27,562 nt of DNA from Bacteroidota bacterium. Its GTDB lineage: Bacteria; Bacteroidota; Bacteroidia; Flavobacteriales; Weeksellaceae. Position numbers and translations under genes: made by a program. How positions within the stretch are numbered: the stretch's first letter is position 1; each line of letters starts with the position of its first letter. This document shows, one piece after another, positions 1 through 7,581 of the stretch. A model generated the notes under the pieces. That model ran no database searches and was not told the DNA's origin. It worked only from the letters and a program-made list of their open reading frames with translations. The stretch covers positions 1 to 27,562 of the forward strand of contig JAFAGO010000055.1 of the NCBI GenBank assembly GCA_023422635.1, in the 5' to 3' direction.

Positions 1-382
1 GTGTTCCGATACCTTGCGGAATTTCATTCTGAACCTGTTGCAGCCGCTCTGCCACTTGTTGTCTTGCCCAATACACATCAATACCATCATCAAAAACAAT
101 GGTAACCAAGGACAATCCGAAACGGGAAAAACTGCGGATCTCTTTGAGTCCGGAAATATTCGAGTTCGCCTGTTCAATTGGGAAAGTAACCAGACGTTCG
201 ATATCGGTTGCCCCAAAAGACGGAGCAATGGTAATAACCTGCACCTGATTGTTGGTAATATCCGGAACGGCATCAATCGGTAATCTGCTTACCTGATAAG
301 AGCCAATGCCGATTAAACCAAGAATCAGTAATGCTATAATGAGTTTGTTCTTTACAGAAAACTCGATAATTCTATTAAGCAT
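1..382 (-). CDS. CzcA/CusA-family heavy-metal RND efflux pump, N-terminal part
   Basis: This is the first 127 codons of an inner-membrane RND transporter of the heavy-metal (HME) subfamily, which exports divalent or monovalent metal ions with a periplasmic adaptor and an outer-membrane channel. The reverse strand from the ATG at 382 reads MLNRIIEFSVKNKLIIALLI, a typical first transmembrane helix. It continues with LPIDAVPDITNNQVQV and a stretch containing TFPIEQ and WARQQVAERL, signatures of CzcA/CusA proteins. The gene is cut by the window edge; the family is normally over 1,000 residues, so the metal-binding and proton-relay residues are not visible and the metal cannot be named. It lies downstream of the small exported protein at 533-931, same strand, with a 150-bp gap, an arrangement that recurs in Flavobacteriia metal efflux loci. 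Confidence 0.9.
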   Translation of the reverse strand, partial: MLNRIIEFSVKNKLIIALLILGLIGIGSYQVSRLPIDAVPDITNNQVQVITIAPSFGATDIERLVTFPIEQANSNISGLKEIRSFSRFGLSLVTIVFDDGIDVYWARQQVAERLQQVQNEIPQGIGT

Positions 383-532
383 AATTTATTCTGTTAATCG
401 TAAAAAGAGATAATGAAATTTAAGTATTACCTACGCTGACACTACTATAGATATACAATAGCACCATAGACTGGAAACATCATTAAACAGTAATACACGA
501 TGAAAGAATTCACCGAAAAATCAAAAAAGTGA

Positions 533-931
533 TTAACAGAATTTTGGAGGCTGCCAGATGCCTGACAGATAAATAGCCGGTATAAAAACTTCATCACGGA
601 CTGCTATTTTCTTCCTTGAAGAATTATACGTCTTTAGAGCATCAGGTTCTAAAAATATTGGTTTGGAAAGAATAAAGGAAACCGTCAGCAAATCATTGTG
701 AATAATAAAAGGTAATTTTTGATCTTCTTTATAATCCTCATCATGAGGATGATTTTCCAGGTGGTTCCCGGCATAATGAATTTCCAAAAATTGCAAAACA
801 GTAACCTCCGGATTTTTTTCTTTATGCTCGAAATAGTGTTCTACCAACATAGGAAACTTCAACAACTGACCTAACTCTGTTGTTGAAATCAGATATACAG
901 ACAATAATAATATTGTAACCATTTTTTTCAC
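533..931 (-). CDS. Small exported protein preceding the metal efflux pump
   Basis: A 132-residue protein of unknown function. The first 20 residues (KKMVTILLLSVYLIS) look like a signal peptide. The middle carries LLKFPMLVEHYFEH and a His/Asp/Glu-rich stretch (EIHYAGNHLENHPHDED, about residues 50-66) that could bind metal. I recall proteins with the HYFEH motif next to CzcA-type pumps in Flavobacteriia, but they have no established role. The start at 931 is GTG. A TAACTTTG promoter box on the minus strand at 936-943 puts transcription start close to 930, so translation could instead begin at the ATG at 922, which would cost the two lysines of the signal peptide. It is probably co-transcribed with the pump gene. 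Periplasmic metal handling is inference. Confidence 0.75.
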   Translation of the reverse strand: MKKMVTILLLSVYLISTTELGQLLKFPMLVEHYFEHKEKNPEVTVLQFLEIHYAGNHLENHPHDEDYKEDQKLPFIIHNDLLTVSFILSKPIFLEPDALKTYNSSRKKIAVRDEVFIPAIYLSGIWQPPKFC

Positions 932-1242
932 TTGACAAAGTTAATAAAAAAATCTACTCTATTTTATAAGATACTGTAATTTAAAACTTTTTAAAATACT
1001 ACGGATAATTTTTTTAAATCCCGAACTGGGCGGCAAGCAAGGGCAAATCGTTTTTTGTTCGGCAGGAACACCAAGGTTTAACAGGCTTACCAATATTATG
1101 AGCATCGACAAGTTTACAACTTATGTGTATCTGGATAATATTATCGATTACCATTTTCAGGAGTTCGGGGATTTGATTAGCGAAATCTACAGCAAAAAAC
1201 ACAAGCCGTTGTTTTAAATACTAAAATCGTAGGGTATTAGAT
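932..1242. other. Gap with degenerate DUF6428-like fragment
   Basis: No intact gene is convincing here. On the minus strand, 1018-1071 translates to GVPAEQKTICPCLPPSSG, which resembles the C-terminus of the DUF6428-like protein at 2912-3376 (GIPAEKQKV, then CCTPNSGCC). The matching plus-strand DNA is also similar (cgaactgggcggcaagcaa against cgaattgggcgtacagcaa). A 40-codon plus-strand frame at 1098-1218 (MSIDKFTTYVYLDNIIDYHF and on) reads like a protein tail that I do not recognise. The stretch looks like a scar of rearrangement between the ars and metal-efflux segments. Confidence 0.4.
936..943 (-). promoter_or_regulatory. Bacteroidota -7 promoter box (TAACTTTG)
   Basis: The minus strand reads TAACTTTG, matching TAnnTTTG, immediately upstream of the small exported protein. 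It implies a very short leader. No clear -33 TTG was found at the right distance. Confidence 0.45.
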
Positions 1243-2274
1243 CTAATCGTAATATCTTTTCTTTAACCACAAACTTGCTCTTACCAAGAGTATCAACACA
1301 GGTACTTCCACGAGTGGGCCGATTACGCCCACGAATGCCTGTGGCGAATGAACACCAAAAACGGCAATGGCTACGGCTATTGCCAATTCAAAATTGTTTC
1401 CTGTGGCGGTAAACGCTATGGAAGCATTCTTTTCGTACGGAACGTTTAAAGATTTACTTATAAAGAAGCTCACAAAAAACATCAGTACAAAATAGATGAT
1501 TAACGGTATGGCTATTTTTATTACATCCATTGGCAATTCTAATATCTTATCGCCTTTCAGACTGAACATGAATACAATGGTAAACAACAATGCGTATAAT
1601 GTAATTGGCGATATTTTGGGTACAAATTTCCTGTTATACCATTCGATACCCTTTGATTTAACAAGTGCATATCGGCTAACAAAACCTGCCAAAAAAGGAA
1701 TGCCTAAGTATATCAAAACGCTTTCGGTTACATCTTTCATTGACACGCTTACATTGAAATTGGCTAACCCCAATTTATTGGGCAATACGTTGATGAACAA
1801 CCAAACCAAAAAACTGTAACTCAATATCTGAAAGATGCTGTTCAATGCTACCAATAATGCCGTGTATTCCCTGTTGGCTTTTGCCAAATCGCTCCATACG
1901 ATGACCATTGCGATACACCTTGCCAAACCTATCAAAATCAGCCCTGCCATATAATCGGGTTCGTTGCGTAAAAACAAAACAGCTAAACCGAACATTAGCA
2001 CCGTGCCGACTACCCAATTCAGCAACAGGGATATGCCGATTGCTTTTTTATCCTTAAACGCTTTTGGTAGTAATGTATAATCAACTTTTGCCAATGGTGG
2101 ATACATCATCAGTATCAAACCGATTGCCAACGGAATATTGGTCGTACCTACGGACAAGCTGTCTGTAATAGTGGAGATATTGGGAAAGAAATAGCCCAAT
2201 CCTACACCTACCGCCATTGCAAGGAATATCCATAGGGTAAGGTATCGGTCAAGGAATTTTAGTTTTGGTTGCAT
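1243..2274 (-). CDS. acr3: Arsenite efflux permease, ACR3 family
   Basis: An inner-membrane carrier that extrudes arsenite, coupled to the membrane potential. The 343-residue length and about ten hydrophobic helices match ACR3. The two residues known to matter in the family are present: the cysteine in GLARCIAMVIVW (Cys120) and the glutamate in GPLVEVPVLI (Glu323). The conserved FTATGNNFELAIAVA helix is also intact (about residues 288-302). It is the last gene of the ars operon and starts 3 bp after the end of the arsenate reductase, so the two are transcribed together and probably translationally coupled. The product exports the arsenite made by that reductase. The neighbouring arsenic genes exclude the bile-acid-transporter relatives of this superfamily. 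Confidence 0.95.
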   Translation of the reverse strand: MQPKLKFLDRYLTLWIFLAMAVGVGLGYFFPNISTITDSLSVGTTNIPLAIGLILMMYPPLAKVDYTLLPKAFKDKKAIGISLLLNWVVGTVLMFGLAVLFLRNEPDYMAGLILIGLARCIAMVIVWSDLAKANREYTALLVALNSIFQILSYSFLVWLFINVLPNKLGLANFNVSVSMKDVTESVLIYLGIPFLAGFVSRYALVKSKGIEWYNRKFVPKISPITLYALLFTIVFMFSLKGDKILELPMDVIKIAIPLIIYFVLMFFVSFFISKSLNVPYEKNASIAFTATGNNFELAIAVAIAVFGVHSPQAFVGVIGPLVEVPVLILLVRASLWLKKRYYD

Positions 2275-2277
2275 CGG

Positions 2278-2892
2278 TTATTTTTTAATCAATGAAAAAA
2301 CATAGAACATTTCGGTAGCTATCTGCAAACTTCTTTCGGTATAAACCTGTGTCTGCTCTGCTGTGCCGTCTGAAATTTTAGCGTCTTCAAATGTAATAGG
2401 TATTCTCTTTTCCGCACCTGCAATAAAAGGACAGCCACCGTCCGCCTGTGAACAGGTCATAATAGCTGTGAATGCCGATACAGGATTGAAAGCACTATCG
2501 TACTTTTTTGAAAAACCGATTATCGGCAGGGCATTTTCGCTGTACTTAATGGCATAAACAGGGTTGTTCGTTTCCGAAATTTTGAAAACAGAAAAACCCT
2601 GTTTAGCCAATGTTTCCGCTACTTTCGGGAACAATGCCGTCTCTTCCGTACCACCCGAAAAGCAATGCACGTTCGGAATATGATAATATGCACTTGCCAC
2701 CTGTGCCCAAACCTGTGCTAAATGGCTCCGGCGTGAATTGTGTGTACAGATGAAATTTAGGTTTATTTCCTGTCCGTTGTTTACTTTTTGTTGTATGAAA
2801 TCTACCAATGGTTGCAATACGGCTTTACGTTCTTGGATGATATGCTGGTTAGAAACAATTCTGTCAATCGTTCCGATTAAATCTTTATTCAT
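2278..2892 (-). CDS. arsC: Arsenate reductase, thioredoxin-coupled LMW-PTPase type
   Basis: It reduces arsenate to arsenite in the cytoplasm. The fold is that of low-molecular-weight tyrosine phosphatases, with the CX5RS phosphate loop at residues 49-56 (CTHNSRRS). A second cysteine pair, Cys147 and Cys154 in TCSQADGGC, is spaced by six residues, as are Cys82 and Cys89 of the staphylococcal pI258 enzyme. Together with Cys49 these form the three-cysteine relay reduced by thioredoxin. The ED pair near residue 169 is a candidate for the general acid. At 204 residues it is longer than the 130-140 of the classical enzyme, owing to a 45-residue N-terminal helix region and longer loops, as in other Bacteroidota versions often labelled protein-tyrosine-phosphatase. 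It sits 19 bp after the DUF6428-like gene and feeds the Acr3 pump. Confidence 0.9.
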   Translation of the reverse strand: MNKDLIGTIDRIVSNQHIIQERKAVLQPLVDFIQQKVNNGQEINLNFICTHNSRRSHLAQVWAQVASAYYHIPNVHCFSGGTEETALFPKVAETLAKQGFSVFKISETNNPVYAIKYSENALPIIGFSKKYDSAFNPVSAFTAIMTCSQADGGCPFIAGAEKRIPITFEDAKISDGTAEQTQVYTERSLQIATEMFYVFSLIKK

Positions 2893-2911
2893 AATGATTT
2901 GTTTTATGATT

Positions 2912-3376
2912 TTAGCAACAACCCGAATTGGGCGTACAGCAAGTACTGTTCAGCTCTGATAATTTTACTTTTTGTTTTTCGGCAGGAATACCGCAGGCAT
3001 CACTTGCCAAGCAAGTGGTCTGTTTGTTTTTCAGTACAAAATGGTTTCCGTTAAAATCCAAATTGTATTTGCCAATCGTTTCGCTCTGGTATTCCACTTC
3101 TATTTCGGCATCTTCAATACCCAATTTATCTTCGGATAATTTGATAATGTTCAATAGTTTGGTCGGCTTTAACCTGTGTTCATAATCGTTAGCGTTCCAT
3201 AATTGGAAATTGACCACTTTTTCGTTCCTGATTGTTCCGCCACAGTCTATAAAATGTTTTGTAACAATGCCTATTTCTGTAACGTGGAAATGTTCGGGTA
3301 CAAACGTACCATTCTCTAATTGAAATTCAACATTATCTAATGCTGGTAAAATTTCTTTGATGTCTGATAGTGTCAT
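2912..3376 (-). CDS. DUF6428-like protein of the arsenic operon
   Basis: A 154-residue cytoplasmic protein of unknown function. I recognise it as the protein that usually follows arsR in Bacteroidota ars operons; the DUF number is from memory. It opens with MTLSDIKEILPALDNVEFQL, has a histidine pair in VPEHFHVTE, and ends in a cysteine-rich tail (STCCTPNSGCC) that could bind trivalent arsenic. Cysteines also occur at TTCLASDACG. It is the first intact gene of the ars operon here, followed 19 bp later by the arsenate reductase. An inverted repeat, ATCG-N8-CGAT, lies just upstream at 3412-3427. Metal(loid) binding or chaperoning is inference from the cysteines and context. Confidence 0.75.
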   Translation of the reverse strand: MTLSDIKEILPALDNVEFQLENGTFVPEHFHVTEIGIVTKHFIDCGGTIRNEKVVNFQLWNANDYEHRLKPTKLLNIIKLSEDKLGIEDAEIEVEYQSETIGKYNLDFNGNHFVLKNKQTTCLASDACGIPAEKQKVKLSELNSTCCTPNSGCC

Positions 3377-3411
3377 TGTTTATGATTTTGAAATGATTTA
3401 CTGAATTATAT

Positions 3412-3427
3412 ATCGCAATATAACGAT
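3412..3427 (-). promoter_or_regulatory. Possible ArsR operator upstream of the ars genes
   Basis: The plus strand reads ATCG, eight bases, CGAT, within tatatcgcaatataacgatg. It lies between the ArsR-tail fusion and the DUF6428-like gene, where an internal ars promoter would sit. Dyads of this kind are typical of winged-helix repressors such as ArsR. The fused ArsR tail has lost its DNA-binding region, so the site would need another regulator. Confidence 0.35.
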
Positions 3428-3449
3428 GTTAAATGCTAAAAAAACATCG

Positions 3450-4838
3450 CTAACAGCACTTGGTTACTTTTACGTCCTGATTGAAAAAAGCATTAAAATC
3501 TGCTTGGATTTTTTTCCACACATTTTCATCAATACAATAACAAACTGATTTTCCCTCAATCGTTCCTTGAATAATACCAATGCTTTTTAACTCTTCCAAA
3601 ATGATTTCTGCAAGTTTCTTTTTTTCCAGTGCATATTTTGATATGGCAAAGGAAACGGCATTGTACAATTCTTCTCTGTGCTCAATAAAGAATTGACGGT
3701 CACTGTAATCTTTATTTACTTTTGATATTTGCTTATTTGAATTGTTTCTGAATCTTTTCTTTACAAGCTTTTCAATATCAGAACTGTTTTTTGGCAACAG
3801 TTCAATATTCGATTTTCGTGCAAAATAATCAATTAGAGCGTCGTAGATATTCCTTACATTACAATTGTCTGGTAATCTATAAAGTGAAAATTTACTTTCT
3901 ATTGTTATGGTGTTTATCTTTTCTTTAATTGCATTAAGTATTCCAGTTTGTTCTGAAAGAGCATGGTTTAAATTATTGTTTTCAAATGCTAATTTGAGAT
4001 TCTCTAAAGATTGGGTGATTACCGTCAGACTTTTTTCAAGACTGAAATTCTCGTTATCCGAATTTAGATGTTTATCAATCTCCAAATCAACAAGTGAAAT
4101 GTCATAATACAAACCTTGATTATCATCAAATCTTATCAATTTAATGTTTAACAAAATTTCTGAAATAGTCTGATAATTATTATTTAAAAGTCTAAGATTA
4201 TCAGTTTGTTTATCTATTCTGCTGATTATCTCCAGTACATTTTTAAGATATTTTCGATAGAATAGAGTTGTGGTGTAATGATCAGAAATTGAATTGTATA
4301 ATCTGTTATCGAAATATTCAAATGTTAAAAACTGGTCTATTTTAAGTAAAAAGTTTTTTGATAAATACTTTTTATAATCAGCGTTGCCGATTCCGTTCAA
4401 TTCCATTCTTTTAATTTTGTCAATGATGGATTCAAAACTTTTCCGCCGGTATTCTTCTGTTTGGTTATTATAGAAACTTACTTTTGTACTATATTTTTGA
4501 AAGATGAAATCTTCCTGAAAATTTAATTTTCCTTCTTTTTTTGATTTTCTAATTTTAAAAACCAGATAGAAAAGGCATCCCAAAATAAACAAGCCATACC
4601 ACCAGTAAAGAGTCAGGACAATGCTGTAAACAGCAATGAAAAAATAGACAAGTAAAATGAAAATTGCAAAAGACTTAAAAACCAGGTAGGATCTGAAAAT
4701 TGTATTTTGCAGCAGCCAGGTAAATTCGTTCAGGAAATATTTCTCCGTGATGTACAGATATGCCCTAAACAAAATGACAAATCCTATCACGCTGAAAACT
4801 GCAATTAATAAAAATAAACGTAAGTTATCTGAAATCAT
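3450..4838 (-). CDS. Membrane protein fused to the C-terminal tail of ArsR
   Basis: About 462 residues. The N-terminus has two to three hydrophobic segments (roughly residues 5-30 and 50-95, with LYWWYGLFILGCLFYLVF), followed by a long charged helical cytoplasmic region that I do not recognise. From about residue 416 to the end it becomes ELKSIGIIQGTIEGKSVCYC and IDENVWKKIQADFNAFF, then KCC. This is the C-terminal third of Bacteroidota ArsR repressors: the end of the recognition-helix region and the wing. The recognition helix itself (a form of ISQHLKEL is expected) is replaced by LAEIILEEL. So an inserted or rearranged gene has captured the arsR 3' end in frame, corresponding to 3450-3593. 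The ATG at 4838 is preferred over the GTG at 4844. It follows the nucleotidyltransferase gene by 37 bp on the same strand. Whether the fusion is functional is unknown. Confidence 0.65.
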   Translation of the reverse strand: MISDNLRLFLLIAVFSVIGFVILFRAYLYITEKYFLNEFTWLLQNTIFRSYLVFKSFAIFILLVYFFIAVYSIVLTLYWWYGLFILGCLFYLVFKIRKSKKEGKLNFQEDFIFQKYSTKVSFYNNQTEEYRRKSFESIIDKIKRMELNGIGNADYKKYLSKNFLLKIDQFLTFEYFDNRLYNSISDHYTTTLFYRKYLKNVLEIISRIDKQTDNLRLLNNNYQTISEILLNIKLIRFDDNQGLYYDISLVDLEIDKHLNSDNENFSLEKSLTVITQSLENLKLAFENNNLNHALSEQTGILNAIKEKINTITIESKFSLYRLPDNCNVRNIYDALIDYFARKSNIELLPKNSSDIEKLVKKRFRNNSNKQISKVNKDYSDRQFFIEHREELYNAVSFAISKYALEKKKLAEIILEELKSIGIIQGTIEGKSVCYCIDENVWKKIQADFNAFFNQDVKVTKCC

Positions 4839-4875
4839 TTCCACTCTTTTCCTTATTTGATTGGCATTTTATAAA

Positions 4876-5562
4876 TCAAGCATTCATAATACCGCCTATT
4901 TTCTCTTTTACAATCTCCATTCTTTCCTCAATAATGAATGGATGTATATGAGTTTGCAGGAGCTCATCCAAAAGACCTTTATCAATGATTTTTTGAAATT
5001 CTGACTTGAGAAATTCTAAAATTCTCGAATCACATTTGACAATTTCATCTACAATAGTCGTACGGTTGTCAATAATATAGATGATGTCTTCAATATCATG
5101 GCTGGTTCTGTAATCTTTCCCACGACTATTGAACGCTTCAAACTTTGTTGCGAGAAAACATGGTGCAGATAAAATATTAATTTCCTGATTTTTTGCTTTT
5201 ACTTTCCACAAATCTTCAAAACCTATTTTATACCATCGATTCGTTGAACCAAAAGCACTGTCTTCAGCTGGAATTATATCAACTGGATATTTTTTGTATG
5301 TGTAACTGCAAATAGATGTTCCGAAAGGGTCTGGATGAAATCCCAGTTTTCCCAATTCTTCAATTGTTTTATGAAACTCACCTACATCAACAATATTAAC
5401 AGTGAAGTCTATGTCTTTTGTAGGACGTATTTCATCGGCTGCAGGATCATCGGTATAAAGGCTGATTACCGCTCCTCCAACAAATACTACTTGCTCTCTG
5501 TATTGTTTTAAACCTTCCGCAACTTCAGCTACAACACCTATATTGATGGTCTTGTTATGCAA
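4876..5562 (-). CDS. Nucleotidyltransferase-fold protein, AbiEii/MNT-like toxin candidate
   Basis: A 228-residue cytoplasmic protein with the DNA polymerase beta-type nucleotidyltransferase signature. It has VGGAVISLY (Gly29-Gly30), then TKDIDFTV with Asp50 and Asp52, then YPVDIIPA with the third acidic residue, Asp95. A later block, ATKFEAFNSRGKDYR plus HDIEDI, is typical of AbiEii-like and DUF-type relatives. AbiEii toxins transfer nucleotides and cause growth arrest, neutralised by AbiEi. The gene overlaps the upstream HTH gene by 8 bp (TTGCATAA contains both its TTG start and that gene's TAA), so the pair is translationally coupled, as expected of toxin-antitoxin operons. There is no in-frame ATG before the active-site glycines. 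The family assignment is good; toxin activity is inferred. Confidence 0.75.
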   Translation of the reverse strand: MHNKTINIGVVAEVAEGLKQYREQVVFVGGAVISLYTDDPAADEIRPTKDIDFTVNIVDVGEFHKTIEELGKLGFHPDPFGTSICSYTYKKYPVDIIPAEDSAFGSTNRWYKIGFEDLWKVKAKNQEINILSAPCFLATKFEAFNSRGKDYRTSHDIEDIIYIIDNRTTIVDEIVKCDSRILEFLKSEFQKIIDKGLLDELLQTHIHPFIIEERMEIVKEKIGGIMNA

Positions 5563-6076
5563 TTTCTAAATATTTTTTTAGGTATTCTATAGCTATTTCT
5601 TTTTCTCTTGTTCGTCCTACACGGATGGCATCCGTAATAGCAAGTAATTCGTACAGTTTTTCATCTTTCAATGTAGCTTCCGGAACTGAAGAATAAAGGG
5701 GTTCTATGCTTTGTCCTCTCGCATTCCCTTTTGCATAAGCCCAAACATACATTTCATTACTGTGAATTTCGTTATTAAGCGGCGGAGCACTATGTGCAGT
5801 AGGGATACCTCTAACAATTGCACCTGGCTTTTGAGGAAAAGTGTAACGGATTCCATATTGTAAAAATTCAGCCAATGCATATTTCAAAACCACTTTCCCT
5901 TTTGTATCAAGTAAACCGGAATTTTTTGATCTTGCAACCGATTCGCTTATTTCTGCCTGGCTGATTCCCAATTCTTTTGCAACCGTAGACTGGTTCCATG
6001 AATCAGTATTCAAACTCACAATTTTCAGTAACAAAACGATGTCCTGCGGTTTCATATTTTGTTTAGAATTTTTCAT
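5555..6076 (-). CDS. Winged-helix HTH protein, putative antitoxin/repressor of the nucleotidyltransferase module
   Basis: A 173-residue protein with an N-terminal winged-helix domain of MarR/AbiEi type (about residues 10-65: DIVLLLKIVSLNTDSWNQST, then AKELGISQAEISESVARSK). The C-terminal half is of unknown fold, with FPQKPGAIVRGIPTAHSAPP. In AbiE systems the first gene encodes a winged-helix antitoxin that represses its own promoter through inverted repeats. Here a perfect palindrome (6085-6101) lies only 8 bp before the start codon, and a second copy of the same pattern lies at 6134-6150. The gene overlaps the nucleotidyltransferase gene by 8 bp. It could equally be a plain MarR-type regulator; the partner gene and the operators favour the antitoxin reading. 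Confidence 0.7.
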   Translation of the reverse strand: MKNSKQNMKPQDIVLLLKIVSLNTDSWNQSTVAKELGISQAEISESVARSKNSGLLDTKGKVVLKYALAEFLQYGIRYTFPQKPGAIVRGIPTAHSAPPLNNEIHSNEMYVWAYAKGNARGQSIEPLYSSVPEATLKDEKLYELLAITDAIRVGRTREKEIAIEYLKKYLEIA

Positions 6077-6077
6077 A

Positions 6078-6101
6078 TATTGCGTATTGCGATATGCAAT
6101 A
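6078..6101 (-). promoter_or_regulatory. Operator 1 of the HTH/nucleotidyltransferase pair
   Basis: TATTGC-GATAT-GCAATA is a perfect 6-bp dyad with a 5-bp spacer at 6085-6101, preceded by a tandem copy of the half-site (TATTGCG at 6078 and again at 6085). It sits between promoter and start codon of the HTH gene, as expected for autorepression. Confidence 0.6.
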
Positions 6102-6133
6102 TTACTGAAAAATTATGAAAGTGTAATCTTTAT

Positions 6134-6150
6134 TATCGCAAACCGCGATA
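6134..6150 (-). promoter_or_regulatory. Operator 2 of the HTH/nucleotidyltransferase pair
   Basis: TATCGC-AAACC-GCGATA is a perfect 6-bp dyad with the same 5-bp spacer as operator 1. The shared consensus is TATYGC-N5-GCRATA. It lies between the integrase stop codon and the HTH gene. Confidence 0.6.
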
Positions 6151-6159
6151 TGCAATAAT

Positions 6160-7383
6160 CTATCCCCACGCTTTATCCATCTGCTCATCTGTAAATGCTT
6201 CAGTTACTTTCATATATTTATCCAAAACTGCATCTTTCTTAATATTGGCAATCTTTTTTATTGCTTTCGGCTCCATTCCCAAAAGAAGAGAATTGGTTAT
6301 GAATGTTTTTCTCGCAGTGTGGCTGGTGATAAATTTACATTTAGGTTGAGTTAAAGTTTTCTTTTGATTTCCTACAAACCAATGGATAGTAAAGGGTTGA
6401 GTTATTTCAGCCAACTCACAGCAGTCTTTAATGTAATCATTGAATTTCTGAGAAGATATAACTGGCAAAGGCTCATAAATGGTTCCCCTATATTTTTCTA
6501 AAATTGCTTTTGCATATTTATTTAACTTGATAGCGTGATTCTGCGTTTTGGTTTTTTGTATAGAAAGAACAATATGATCTTCTGAAATATTTGCTAAATG
6601 CAATTTCGACAAATCAGAAAATCTCAGTCCGGTAAAACATCCCATGCAATAGAAATCCCGAACGTGAGAAAGTCTGTCAGATTCAAATTCTTTTTCATAC
6701 AGTTTCATTAATTCTTCAAAGCTTAAATACACAATATCTATATCGTGCTCGGTTGCTTTAAACTTTTCAAATTCTCTGTTGGTGTTATAACCTTTTTCTG
6801 TTGCCCATCGCAGGAACGTTTTAAGAACAGCAATAATCTTTGCAAAATAATTGTTTTTAATCTCTTTTTCTAAAAAACAAAATTTTGAAAGTTTATCAAA
6901 AAAGGAGTCTGTAACAGTATCAAATTCTATTTTGAATCTTTTTTCTTTCTGGAACTCCTGTAAGAAATTTTTAACTGTAGTCTGTGCCCTAATTGTATTA
7001 TATGCTTTAGATAGTTTTCCTGATTCTATGAATTCCTCAAAACTTTCAAAAAAATCATAAAGCTCAACTTTAATCTCCTTCTCACTCTCAAATTTTTCTC
7101 GAAAAATTTCGTTAGAAAACTGCAATTTATTGATGGCGAAAAACAAAGAAATTTGTCGGGCTTTTTCTTCAATTTCAACGAGTTTATCATTAATTTCCTG
7201 ATGACGGTTATATGCCTCTTTCCTTGAGTTTGGAATAACTCGACTACCGTTCCAATATTTCGGTAAAACAGATTCACCAATATTTTTGCGAAGTCTTTTC
7301 CCATCTGCACGTACTAAAATCTGAATGGGGGTTAGTCCATTTGCATTCATTTTCTCTTTCCTTAATTCAAAGCTGACTTTCAT
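6160..7383 (-). CDS. Tyrosine recombinase (phage/ICE-type integrase)
   Basis: A 407-residue site-specific integrase of the Bacteroidota type. It has an N-terminal arm-binding domain (MKVSFELRKEKMNANGLTPI, with a Tyr-Trp-Asn-Gly at 43-46), a SAM-like core-binding domain (about 105-205) and a catalytic domain (about 215-400). The catalytic residues visible are Arg254 in FTGLRFSDLSKL, a lysine in QKTKTQ (about 277-279), His355 and Arg358 in SHTARKTF, and the nucleophile Tyr390 in LDKYMKV. The usual second His/Trp position lies in IANIKKDAV and seems to be Asn. It is the outermost gene of the left accessory region, reading inwards, with 10-bp direct repeats just upstream and a candidate attachment site about 170 bp away. 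That suggests it mobilised the element carrying the AbiE-like module. Confidence 0.9.
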   Translation of the reverse strand: MKVSFELRKEKMNANGLTPIQILVRADGKRLRKNIGESVLPKYWNGSRVIPNSRKEAYNRHQEINDKLVEIEEKARQISLFFAINKLQFSNEIFREKFESEKEIKVELYDFFESFEEFIESGKLSKAYNTIRAQTTVKNFLQEFQKEKRFKIEFDTVTDSFFDKLSKFCFLEKEIKNNYFAKIIAVLKTFLRWATEKGYNTNREFEKFKATEHDIDIVYLSFEELMKLYEKEFESDRLSHVRDFYCMGCFTGLRFSDLSKLHLANISEDHIVLSIQKTKTQNHAIKLNKYAKAILEKYRGTIYEPLPVISSQKFNDYIKDCCELAEITQPFTIHWFVGNQKKTLTQPKCKFITSHTARKTFITNSLLLGMEPKAIKKIANIKKDAVLDKYMKVTEAFTDEQMDKAWG

Positions 7384-7409
7384 AACAAATAAATTACAGT
7401 TAAGTAAAA

Positions 7410-7431
7410 AAAAGGGTGGTCAAAAGGGTGG
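7410..7431. repeat. Direct repeats upstream of the integrase gene
   Basis: AAAAGGGTGG occurs twice, at 7410-7419 and 7422-7431, with a 12-bp period. Short direct repeats next to an integrase gene are typical arm-type recombinase binding sites. A 12-bp period is also seen in the repeats at 16097-16116 near the other island boundary. Confidence 0.45.
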
Positions 7432-7552
7432 CTAATTTTGAAATTAAACTAACTAAAAATACCTAAACACCATTTTCAAAAAATATTATATATCTCAAAT
7501 ATACTGATATATAGCGAGTTTAAACAAATTAAAATTTAGAAAAGAATCATAG

Positions 7553-7570
7553 TATCCCGGTCCTGGGTAC
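7553..7570 (+). other. Possible attachment site: tRNA 3'-end-like fragment
   Basis: tatcccggtcctgggtac, read on the plus strand, fits the last bases of a T-stem followed by an acceptor 3' strand (CCTGGGT plus A). It lies 12 bp before an orphan terminator and about 170 bp from the integrase start. No T-loop or other arms are present, so if it is tRNA it is only a displaced 3' fragment. It could also be a small hairpin (GTA-CCC/GGG-TAC) of other origin. Confidence 0.3.
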
Positions 7571-7581
7571 ATTTATTTTTT

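Noticed and set aside
1014..1202. 62-residue minus-strand protein
   Set aside because: The frame does not match the DUF6428-like fragment in the same DNA and has no start context; treated as a remnant, not a gene.
1775..2017. 80-codon minus-strand frame in the Acr3 gene
   Set aside because: It is an out-of-frame shadow of the Acr3 coding sequence.
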